In this document: one piece after another, positions 16,923-23,904 of the stretch
Numbering within the stretch: position 1 is the first letter of the stretch
Layout: every line of letters starts with the position of its first letter
NCBI GenBank assembly: GCA_035642535.1
Contig: DASQSE010000016.1
Span: forward strand, 18,700-82,699
Reading direction: 5' to 3'
Source: Jatrophihabitans sp035642535
GTDB lineage: Bacteria; Actinomycetota; Actinomycetes; Mycobacteriales; Jatrophihabitantaceae
Length of the DNA: 64,000 nucleotides
Notes under the pieces: generated by a model
What the model saw: only the letters and a program-made list of their open reading frames with translations
The model's database searches: none
What the model was told of the DNA's origin: nothing
Translations under genes and position numbers: made by a program

Positions 16923-17833
16923 CGGGCGGCGCGCTGGGGGCGAGCGAGTTCGACGAGCAACCCGGGGTGATCGGTCGTGCCGTGCATGTCGATGACTGCG
17001 CGCGATCGCAAGGCGAATCCCGGGCTCGTCACGATGTCCTGACGCGCGCCGTCGTCAGTGCGCTGATACCCGTCCGGCACGCAGGACTGCGGCTCGGGTG
17101 CGTCACCGACCGGGAGATTCAGGTCGGCGCCGAGAACGACGGGGTCGTCGCCGTTCTGACTGCGCACCATCGGCACGGCCGACGTCAAGAGGTAGCGGCA
17201 TTGGGCGAACGCGAGCGTCGTGCTGGTGCTTGCTGCGTGCGTGGTGCAGGCGATGAACTCGGTGGCTACGTCGATGCACAGCCAGACCCGCTCCTCGGGA
17301 TCGCCGGGGTCCTGCATCGGATATCCGCCGCTGTAGCTGCGATAGGCGGAGGCGGAGGACGGCATCCGGGCGAGCACGCCGATGCCGTATCGCTCACCGT
17401 CTTGGCACCGGTACGGACCGTTGGTCCGGCGGTCGGCGGCCGCCTTGAAGGCCGAGGCGATCACCGCGCCGCGGTAGGTGCTCGACATCGCCCGCGCCAG
17501 CACCGACACGTCGCCGCGGCAGATCTCGTTGAGCGTGACGATGTCGGGCCGCTGGTCGCGGATCAGCCCGGCGGCCGCATCGACGGCTCGTCCGGTGAAG
17601 CAGTCGGCGAGCCCGCTATCGCAGAGGTTCAGTTGCAGCTCTCGCAGGGCCGGACCGCTGACCCGGCCCGATATCGTCCAGTGAATTACACCTTCGTCGA
17701 AACCGGCCTCCTGGCGGGCAGTTGCCGAACCGGTCAGCCAGACGACAGAAGAGACCAGGCAGCACCAAGTGGCCAATGCCTTCCATGGGCAGCGGAATCG
17801 ACCAGCCGTGCGACGGCGAAATACAACGACCAC
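16919..17833 (-). CDS. Secreted endonuclease/exonuclease/phosphatase-fold protein
   Basis: A 304-residue protein with an N-terminal hydrophobic export signal or anchor (about residues 19-40) and an EEP/DNase-I-like domain. Conserved pieces are QRPDIVTLNEIC (metal-binding Glu), VVLGADLNLP (Asp-Asn pair) and the terminal TDHPGLLVEL (catalytic Asp-His). Six or more cysteines in the mature part suit an extracellular enzyme. It may cleave DNA, RNA or phosphodiester lipids; which is unknown. It stands alone, leftward, just downstream of the cytosine deaminase region. Confidence 0.85.
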   Translation of the reverse strand: MVVVFRRRTAGRFRCPWKALATWCCLVSSVVWLTGSATARQEAGFDEGVIHWTISGRVSGPALRELQLNLCDSGLADCFTGRAVDAAAGLIRDQRPDIVTLNEICRGDVSVLARAMSSTYRGAVIASAFKAAADRRTNGPYRCQDGERYGIGVLARMPSSASAYRSYSGGYPMQDPGDPEERVWLCIDVATEFIACTTHAASTSTTLAFAQCRYLLTSAVPMVRSQNGDDPVVLGADLNLPVGDAPEPQSCVPDGYQRTDDGARQDIVTSPGFALRSRAVIDMHGTTDHPGLLVELARPQRAAR

Positions 17834-17872
17834 CTCAGCGTAGCCGTCACGATCCGGCGCAGTGGGCCTCGA

Positions 17873-18352
17873 TTACTTGCCGACCGAGTCCCCTGCGTCG
17901 GGTTCCCCGATGTCCTCGTTCCACAACGTCGGGTACGCGGCGATGAACTCGCTCATCATCTGCACGCAATCGGCGTCGTCGAGCACCACGACCTCGACGC
18001 CGTGCTGCCGCAGCAGGTCCTCGGCACCGAGGAACGTCTTGTTCTCGCCGATGACGACGCGCGGAATCTTGTACAGCAGCATCGCGCCCGTGCACATGTG
18101 GCACGGCGCGAGCGTGGTGTACATCGTCGACCGCGCATACGTCGTCGCGGGCAGCCGGCCGGCATTCTCGAGCGCGTCCGTCTCACCGTGCCGGATCGCA
18201 CTGCCCTGCTGCACGCGCCGGTTGTGGCCGCGGCCCACGACCTCGCCGTCGACGACGAGCACCGCGCCGATGGGTATGCCGCCCTCGGCCAGCCCGGCCC
18301 GCGCCTCGGCGACGGCCGCCGCGAGGAACTGGGGATCGGCTTCGGGGTTCAT
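17873..18352 (-). CDS. Cytosine deaminase, yeast FCY1 type
   Basis: A 159-residue zinc-dependent cytidine-deaminase-fold enzyme. His55 and Glu57 in IRHGETDALENAGRL, and Cys84/Cys87 in TTLAPCHMCTGAMLLY, form the zinc site. The wording (HGET-LENAGRL, YTTLAPC-MCTGA, PRVVIGEN, and the ending W-EDIGE) follows fungal cytosine deaminase more than bacterial TadA or guanine deaminase, and the length agrees. It should convert cytosine to uracil; related aminopurine or pterin substrates are possible. ATG 18352 follows GAGGAGG. It is the last gene of the BmpA-type ABC operon, 19 bases after the permease, coupling uptake with salvage. Confidence 0.9.
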   Translation of the reverse strand: MNPEADPQFLAAAVAEARAGLAEGGIPIGAVLVVDGEVVGRGHNRRVQQGSAIRHGETDALENAGRLPATTYARSTMYTTLAPCHMCTGAMLLYKIPRVVIGENKTFLGAEDLLRQHGVEVVVLDDADCVQMMSEFIAAYPTLWNEDIGEPDAGDSVGK

Positions 18353-18371
18353 TTCGTCCTCCTCAATCGGC

Positions 18372-19265
18372 TCAGAGGCGCCGGTACGGCTTGAGGTACG
18401 CACCCGGATAGGCGACATTGCGTCCGGACGCGGCGAGCGCGGCGATCACAACGACGTAGGGCGCCGCAATCATGATCTCGCGTGGCACATGTGCGAACGT
18501 ATCGGTGATCGCCAACTGCAACTGCAGCGCGTCGATCCCGGCGAACAGCAGTGCGCCTACGACTGCCCCCCAGATGCGCCAGCGTCCGAAGATCACCAGT
18601 GCGATCGCCACCCAGCCGCGACCGTTGGTGATGTTCAGGGTGAACGTGCCGACCATCGCCAGCGTCAGGAACGCACCGCCGACGGCCATCAGCACGCCGC
18701 CGATCAACAACGCCGCGTAGCGCGTGCGCGCCACGCTGATGCCTGCGACATCGGCGGCCTCCGGATTCTCGCCCACCGCGCGGATCCGCAAGCCGAATCC
18801 GGTGCGGGTCAGCAACCACGCGAGGAACGGCACCACGACGAAGAAGCCGATGTAGGTCAGCAGGTATTGGCTGGCGATCGGCGTGTGCTGGAACAGCTGC
18901 GGGAACGGCTTGATGTAGACGCTGGCGCCGCTGTACAGCAGCCGGTTGCTGAAGTCGCACAACGCGATCAGCAGCAGCGTCGTGCCGATCCCGGAGACAT
19001 GCTGGTTGACTCCGAGCGTGACCGTCAGCAACCCCATCAGCAGCGCGGCCACGACACCGGCGCCGATAGCGGCCACGAGGCCCACCCAGGGCGAACCGGT
19101 GTGGTCCGCGACGGTGAACCCGACGAACGCGCCGCTGTACATCGTGCCCTCGATGCCGAGGTTGAGGACGCCCGCGCGCTCGGTCACGACCTCGCCGGCC
19201 GCCGCGTAGACGAGCACCGTCGCGCTCACGAACATCGCGGTGATCAGATCGGGAATGTCGATCAA
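18372..19265 (-). CDS. ABC transporter permease, nucleoside type (second permease)
   Basis: A 297-residue polytopic protein (about eight or nine helices) of the branched-chain-amino-acid/ribose permease fold as found in BMP-family nucleoside uptake systems. Diagnostic motifs are ERAGVLNLGIEGTMYSGAF near residue 35 and the coupling loop LRIRAVGENPEAADVAGI. The start is TTG 19265, set by AGGAGG eight bases upstream, and it overlaps the stop of the first permease (TTGA). It pairs with that protein to form the membrane channel; the downstream neighbour is cytosine deaminase. Confidence 0.92.
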   Translation of the reverse strand: MIDIPDLITAMFVSATVLVYAAAGEVVTERAGVLNLGIEGTMYSGAFVGFTVADHTGSPWVGLVAAIGAGVVAALLMGLLTVTLGVNQHVSGIGTTLLLIALCDFSNRLLYSGASVYIKPFPQLFQHTPIASQYLLTYIGFFVVVPFLAWLLTRTGFGLRIRAVGENPEAADVAGISVARTRYAALLIGGVLMAVGGAFLTLAMVGTFTLNITNGRGWVAIALVIFGRWRIWGAVVGALLFAGIDALQLQLAITDTFAHVPREIMIAAPYVVVIAALAASGRNVAYPGAYLKPYRRL

Positions 19266-20371
19266 CGCAGCACCTCCTCCCGGGAGGCGACCCTGGCCAT
19301 GGTCGCGGCCGCCTTTCTCCGGCGACTCAGCACCGGTCGGTAGCGCCGCAGCACGAGGATGCCGACCGTCACGAGCAGCAGCGTCGCGGTGACGACCTGG
19401 CCCATCTGCGGCGGGAGTTGCAGCACGAGCGAGGCGGAGTCGGCCCCGACGACGATGTCGCCGAGCAGCAGCGCGACGAGCACCACACCGATCGGGGTCA
19501 GCGCCGCAAGGGTCGCGACGACGATGCCGGTGTAGCCGAAGCCGGCCGAGATCTCGCCGGTGAGCTGGCCCTGTAGCCCGCAAACCTGGCTCACGCCGCC
19601 CATGCCCGCGATCGCGCCGCTGACCAGTGCGGACGAGAGCATGGTGCGCTCGACGCTCACGCCGTTGAAGCGCGCACCGGCCGAGGTGAGTCCGACGGCG
19701 CGCAGCCGCAGGCCGGTGGCGGTGCGGGCGAGCACCAGCCAGGCGAGAGCCGCGAGCCCCAGGGCAACGGCGAAGCCGAGATGCACGCGGGTGCCCGGGA
19801 TGATCTTCGGAAAGTTGTAGCCGGAGCCGATGTAGGCGGACTCGGGGAACTGATTCACCGGGTTGCGCCACGGACCGTTGAGCAGGCCCTGCACGCAGAG
19901 CAGCGCAACCGGGTTCAGCAGCAACGTTGTCACCACTTCGTCGATGCGGAACCCGACCCGCAGCAGCGCGGGGACGAGGATCCACAGCGCGCCCGCAACG
20001 GCGCCCGCGGCGAGCGCGAACGGGATTGCGACCGGCGCCGGCAACCCGTCGAACGTCGTCCCGGCCCAGGTCGCCGCAATCGCGCCGGCGAGGAACTGTC
20101 CTTCGGCGCCGATGTTGTAGAAGCCGGCGCGGAAGGCGATCGCGACCGCCAGGCCGGTGAAAAGCAGCGGCGTCGACGTGAGCAGCACCTCGCCGAGCGA
20201 GTCACCGCTCGTGAGCGGCCAGATCACGTAGCGCCGGTATGCCGCCATCGGGTTGGCGCCGGCCCAGCGGATCGGACCGGCGGTGAGCAGGTAGGTGATC
20301 GCGATGGCGCAGCAGATGAGTAACGGTGCCAACCAGCGCGGCTCGCGGCTGCGCAGGACGAGCCGGATCAT
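19262..20371 (-). CDS. ABC transporter permease, nucleoside type (first permease)
   Basis: A 369-residue permease, longer than its partner, with an extra N-terminal helix and a large early loop (WAGANPMAAYRRYVIWPLTS). The family motifs are AFRAGFYNIGAEGQFLAGAI, and LRLRAVGLTSAGARFNGVSV for contact with the ATPase. The end is basic and cytoplasmic (RRYRPVLSRRRKAA). ATG 20371 overlaps the stop of the ATPase gene (ATGA), showing translational coupling. It forms the heteromeric translocation pore with the second permease. Confidence 0.93.
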   Translation of the reverse strand: MIRLVLRSREPRWLAPLLICCAIAITYLLTAGPIRWAGANPMAAYRRYVIWPLTSGDSLGEVLLTSTPLLFTGLAVAIAFRAGFYNIGAEGQFLAGAIAATWAGTTFDGLPAPVAIPFALAAGAVAGALWILVPALLRVGFRIDEVVTTLLLNPVALLCVQGLLNGPWRNPVNQFPESAYIGSGYNFPKIIPGTRVHLGFAVALGLAALAWLVLARTATGLRLRAVGLTSAGARFNGVSVERTMLSSALVSGAIAGMGGVSQVCGLQGQLTGEISAGFGYTGIVVATLAALTPIGVVLVALLLGDIVVGADSASLVLQLPPQMGQVVTATLLLVTVGILVLRRYRPVLSRRRKAAATMARVASREEVLR

Positions 20372-21903
20372 GCTGCGGCTCCCGTCATGAGCAGGCCGAG
20401 CCCTTCCGGTGTCGCGTCCGCCGCCGCGAGCTCGCCCGTGACTCGTCCCTCGAACAGCACGACGAGCCGGTCGCACAGGGCGAGCAGTTCCTCGAGGTCC
20501 TCCGACACCAACAAGACGCCGGTGCCGACCTTGCGAAGATCGAGCAGCTGGCGGTGGACGTACTCCGCAGCGCCGACGTCCAGACCTCGGGTGGGCTGGG
20601 CGACGACGACCACTTTCGGCTCGCGCGTCAGCACACGTGCCAGGAGGACCTTCTGCACGTTGCCGCCCGACAGCGACGCGACGGTGTCGGTGGGCTGTGC
20701 CTTGATGTCGAAGCGTCGGATCACATTCTCGGCATAATCACGCATTCGCCGGCGGTCGAGGAAGGGTCCGCGGCGGAACTCGGCGAGGTGTTCGAAGACG
20801 AGGTTCTGCTCGACGCTGAGGTCGGTGAGCAGCGTGCCCTGCCGGTCTTCGTGAATGCGGCCGAGTCCGGCGGCGATCATCTCCTGCGGCCCGCCGCCGG
20901 TCACGTCGCGACCGTCCACTCGGACTCGGCCGTCGGCCGGTCTCTCGATACCGCACAAGACATCGACGAGCTGCCGTTGACCGTTGCCGGAGACCCCGGC
21001 GATCCCGACGATCTCGCCCGCGTGCACCTGCAACGTCACGTCGTCGACGGCGTTGCGTCCGCGCCCGGCCACCGTCAAGTGCGCTACATCGAGCACCGGA
21101 CGGGCTGCCGCAACCGACGCGACCGCGCTCTCCCGCTCGACGCCGAGTGTCGGCCGTCCGACCATCAGCTCGGCGAGGTGGCGCGGCTCGACACCGGTTG
21201 CGTCGATGGTGTCGATGACGCGCCCGCGGCGCAGCACGCTGACGCGGTCGCTGACGGAGGTGACCTCGCGCAGTTTGTGGCTGATGAACAGCACGCCCAG
21301 CCCTTGCGAGGTGATCCGGCGGATCGTCGTGAACAGGGCCTGGACGTCCTGAGGCACCAGCACCGCGGTCGGTTCGTCGAGGATGAGGACCCGGCAGTCG
21401 TGGTAGAGCGCCTTCAGGATCTCGACGCGTTGCTGCTCGCCGACCGACAGCCGCCCGACGCGCGCGTCCGGGTCGATCGTGACGCCCAGCCGATCCGCTG
21501 CGGCGAGCACCTTCTTGCGCGCCGCGCCGAGATCGATCGGGCCCAGCCCCGCGCCGGAGAGCATGACGTTCTCGGTCACGGTCATCGGCTTCACGAGCGA
21601 GAAGTGCTGCGTGACCATTCCGATCCCATTGCGGATCGCGTCCCGCGGCGATGTGATCGTCGTGGGCGCGCCATCGATCAGGATCTCGCCGCGGTCCGCC
21701 CGGGTGAGCCCGTAGAGGATGCGCATCAGCGTGGTCTTGCCGGCGCCGTTCTCCCCGAGCAAGGCGTGGACCTCGCCCTGGCGCAAGGTGAGGTCCACGC
21801 CGTCGTTGGCGACCAGGTCACCGAACGACTTCCGGATCGCCCGCAACTCGACAAGCGGCACGTCACCGGCCGAACTCGCCGCGAGCGACGCTTCTCCGGT
21901 CAT
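20368..21903 (-). CDS. Duplicated ABC ATPase of nucleoside uptake system
   Basis: A 511-residue protein with two ABC domains. The first has Walker A LLGENGAGKTTLMR, signature LSVGEQQRVEILKAL and Walker B VLILDEPTAVL. The second is degenerate as in this family: the Walker A position reads GVSGNGQRQLVDVL, the signature is LSGGNVQKVLLARVL and the Walker B area is VVVVAQPTRGLD. This matches the YufO/NupA-like ATPases of BMP systems and also sugar RbsA-type enzymes; the BmpA-like binding protein next to it decides for nucleosides or nucleobases. It powers import by the two downstream permeases. Confidence 0.94.
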   Translation of the reverse strand: MTGEASLAASSAGDVPLVELRAIRKSFGDLVANDGVDLTLRQGEVHALLGENGAGKTTLMRILYGLTRADRGEILIDGAPTTITSPRDAIRNGIGMVTQHFSLVKPMTVTENVMLSGAGLGPIDLGAARKKVLAAADRLGVTIDPDARVGRLSVGEQQRVEILKALYHDCRVLILDEPTAVLVPQDVQALFTTIRRITSQGLGVLFISHKLREVTSVSDRVSVLRRGRVIDTIDATGVEPRHLAELMVGRPTLGVERESAVASVAAARPVLDVAHLTVAGRGRNAVDDVTLQVHAGEIVGIAGVSGNGQRQLVDVLCGIERPADGRVRVDGRDVTGGGPQEMIAAGLGRIHEDRQGTLLTDLSVEQNLVFEHLAEFRRGPFLDRRRMRDYAENVIRRFDIKAQPTDTVASLSGGNVQKVLLARVLTREPKVVVVAQPTRGLDVGAAEYVHRQLLDLRKVGTGVLLVSEDLEELLALCDRLVVLFEGRVTGELAAADATPEGLGLLMTGAAA

Positions 21904-21918
21904 GAGGGGCGTCCGCCT

Positions 21919-22989
21919 TCAGTTCTTGATGGTGACGGAGCCCGCGGGCGTCTTCTCGTTCACCGGAGTGGCGAACGCGCCCGACTTCATCTCCTGCTCC
22001 TTCGCCTGGATCTTGGTGATCAGGTCAGCGGGGATGCCGCCCTTCACCGATGTGTTGAACGGTGAAAGCGACGAGCCGCCGTTCTTCAGGAAGCTGAACT
22101 GCGCGAGGTTCGCGTCCTTGAACGTCCCGTTGCGAACCTGCTTCAGCACGGCCTCGACGGTCGGGCCCATGTCCCAGAGCACGCTCGTCATCACCGACTG
22201 CGGACCCTCGCTCTTCTGGTCGCCCATGCAACCGATCGAGCGCAGCCCCTTCTCCTTCGCGGCGGCGATGACGCCGGCCCGCTCTGCGAAGAGGACGTCT
22301 GCTCCGGCAGAGACCTGCGCGAGCGCGGCTTGCTTCGCCTTGGCCGGGTCGAACCACGAGTTGATGAAGCTGACCTTGACGGTCACGTTGTCGTTGATCG
22401 ACTGCGCGCCGGCGATGAAACCGTTGACGATGCGGTTGACCTCGGGAACCGGATAGCCACCGACGACCCCAAGGACGTTCGACGTGGTCACACCGGCCGC
22501 GAGCATGCCGGCGAGGTAGGCCGGGTCGTGGATCCAGTTGTCGAACACGGCCAGGTTGGGAGCTTGCTGCTTCTCGCCCGAGCCGAAGACGAACGCGATG
22601 TCCGGATAGTCCTTCGCCACTTTCCGTACCGCTGCCTCGTTGCCGAACGCGTCACCGAAGATGACATCCGGCTGCTCGTTCTGGGCGATGTCGCGCAACG
22701 TGCGCTCCATCCCGCCGGAGTAGCCGATGTTGTCGACGTGCTTGTACGTGATCTCCCCGGCATCTGCCGCGTGTTGCAGCGCAGCGTGGATGACCCCGTC
22801 CCAGGGCTCCTCGATGGGCGTCGCGAAGGCTCCGTACACGAGCAGTTGCTGCGTGGCGGGACCCGATCCGGAAGGCGGTTGACTGTTTGATGTCTGGTCG
22901 CCGGTCGTGCCGCCGCACGCGGCTACCGAGGCGACAGTTACGAGTGCGAGTGCGGCGATGGCGTACCGGCGCCACCAGGCTGCGGCCAT
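21919..22989 (-). CDS. BMP-family substrate-binding lipoprotein
   Basis: A 356-residue lipoprotein: type II signal with lipobox VAAC, cysteine at residue 25. The mature protein has the PnrA/Med fold: LLVYGAFATPIEEPWDGVIH, then DVIFGDAFGNEAAVRKVA, YPDIAFVFGSGEKQ, and NVLGVVGGYPVPEVNRIVNG. BMP proteins bind purine nucleosides or related ligands and deliver them to the cognate permease. The companion cytosine deaminase suggests a pyrimidine base or nucleoside here. ATG 22989 is preceded by AGGAGG; an upstream ATG at 23121 is rejected because it would bury the signal peptide. First gene of a five-gene operon. Confidence 0.93.
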   Translation of the reverse strand: MAAAWWRRYAIAALALVTVASVAACGGTTGDQTSNSQPPSGSGPATQQLLVYGAFATPIEEPWDGVIHAALQHAADAGEITYKHVDNIGYSGGMERTLRDIAQNEQPDVIFGDAFGNEAAVRKVAKDYPDIAFVFGSGEKQQAPNLAVFDNWIHDPAYLAGMLAAGVTTSNVLGVVGGYPVPEVNRIVNGFIAGAQSINDNVTVKVSFINSWFDPAKAKQAALAQVSAGADVLFAERAGVIAAAKEKGLRSIGCMGDQKSEGPQSVMTSVLWDMGPTVEAVLKQVRNGTFKDANLAQFSFLKNGGSSLSPFNTSVKGGIPADLITKIQAKEQEMKSGAFATPVNEKTPAGSVTIKN

Positions 22990-23062
22990 GGCTCCTCCTG
23001 ACCCGGAACCGGAAGATTGCTGGATACCGCCGAACCTCCCACCGCACCAGGTCATGGGACAG

Positions 23063-23100
23063 GTGCCGAAGGCACACACCCAGTGGGTCCGACGGCCCAC
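23063..23100 (-). promoter_or_regulatory. Two tandem hairpins in leader of nucleoside transport operon
   Basis: Read leftward, a 7-bp stem with a 4-base loop (23100-23083; one G-U pair) is followed seven bases later by a 5-bp stem with a GGCAC/GTGCC pairing (23075-23063). They lie between the cytochrome b stop (23150) and the lipoprotein start (22989). The first could simply terminate cytochrome b transcription; together they could form a structured leader controlling the ABC operon. No known riboswitch consensus is recognised. Confidence 0.45.
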
Positions 23101-23149
23101 CAATTCGGTTGCCTGGGACATTCCCGACGCGGTTTGCGGACGCCGCAGC

Positions 23150-23770
23150 TCAGTGGCCGATCGAGCTCAACCACTTCGGGTGATGCTGGGCCGCCCACGA
23201 GCGCCGCACGCGTCCGTGGACCATCGCGTTGAGCGCGTGCCTGGTGGCTGGATTGATCACCGCCATGAAGACGTGCGCGCCGACCAGTGCACCGGTGAGT
23301 AGCGCGAACGCCGCGTGCAAGCCGCCTGCCGCGTCGTCGAACAGCGCGTGGAGGCCGCTCCCGATGAGCCCGGTGACGGACCCGGCCAGGGCCCACGCCA
23401 TCATCTTCTGGCCGGCGTTGAACATCCCCCACTGCGGTTCCGGCTGCCGGTGCAACGGGTGCCGAATCCGGCCCGCGAGCCACTGCCGGTCGGTGTGATC
23501 CAGGCGCAACAACGCGGTAGCGGCGCGAACCAGGCTGCGCCGGTCACCGAAGATCACGATGACGAGCGCGCCCACGGTCAGCGCAACGACAGCGGCAACG
23601 TGCACGACGAGCATCGGTCCGGACCCGTCGTCGCCCAGCGCCAGCCCCGACAGTGCTGCAACCGCCAGCATCGAGACTGTCCACCAATGTCCGAACCGTT
23701 CCGTCAAGCCGAATCGGTGGACCCAGTCCGGATTCGCGCCGAGCTGCCCGGATCTTGCCGTTGCGGCCAT
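23150..23770 (-). CDS. Membrane cytochrome b subunit (formate dehydrogenase gamma-like)
   Basis: A 206-residue protein with four hydrophobic segments (about 28-45, 54-76, 122-142, 148-170). Histidines fall where b561/FdhI-type subunits bind haem: ERFGHWWTV in the first helix, MLVVHVAAVV in the second, and LHAAFALLTGALVGAHVFMA in the last. It should pass electrons between an iron-sulfur partner and quinone. No alpha or beta subunit is adjacent; the nearest molybdoenzyme is 11.6 kb away in this window. Divergent from the metal ATPase at 23905, with a shared 134-base control region. Confidence 0.8.
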   Translation of the reverse strand: MAATARSGQLGANPDWVHRFGLTERFGHWWTVSMLAVAALSGLALGDDGSGPMLVVHVAAVVALTVGALVIVIFGDRRSLVRAATALLRLDHTDRQWLAGRIRHPLHRQPEPQWGMFNAGQKMMAWALAGSVTGLIGSGLHALFDDAAGGLHAAFALLTGALVGAHVFMAVINPATRHALNAMVHGRVRRSWAAQHHPKWLSSIGH

Positions 23771-23904
23771 GACGAATCACCTCCGTCGCCTCCATGCAAC
23801 CCACGTCCGTGATCAACCAACAAGAGGCGAACGGCCCAGCCCGCGCGCGGGTGCGGGTCGAATGGCCTCTGCACTCGGGCTCCGACAGGAGCAAGGGTGG
23901 ATGC

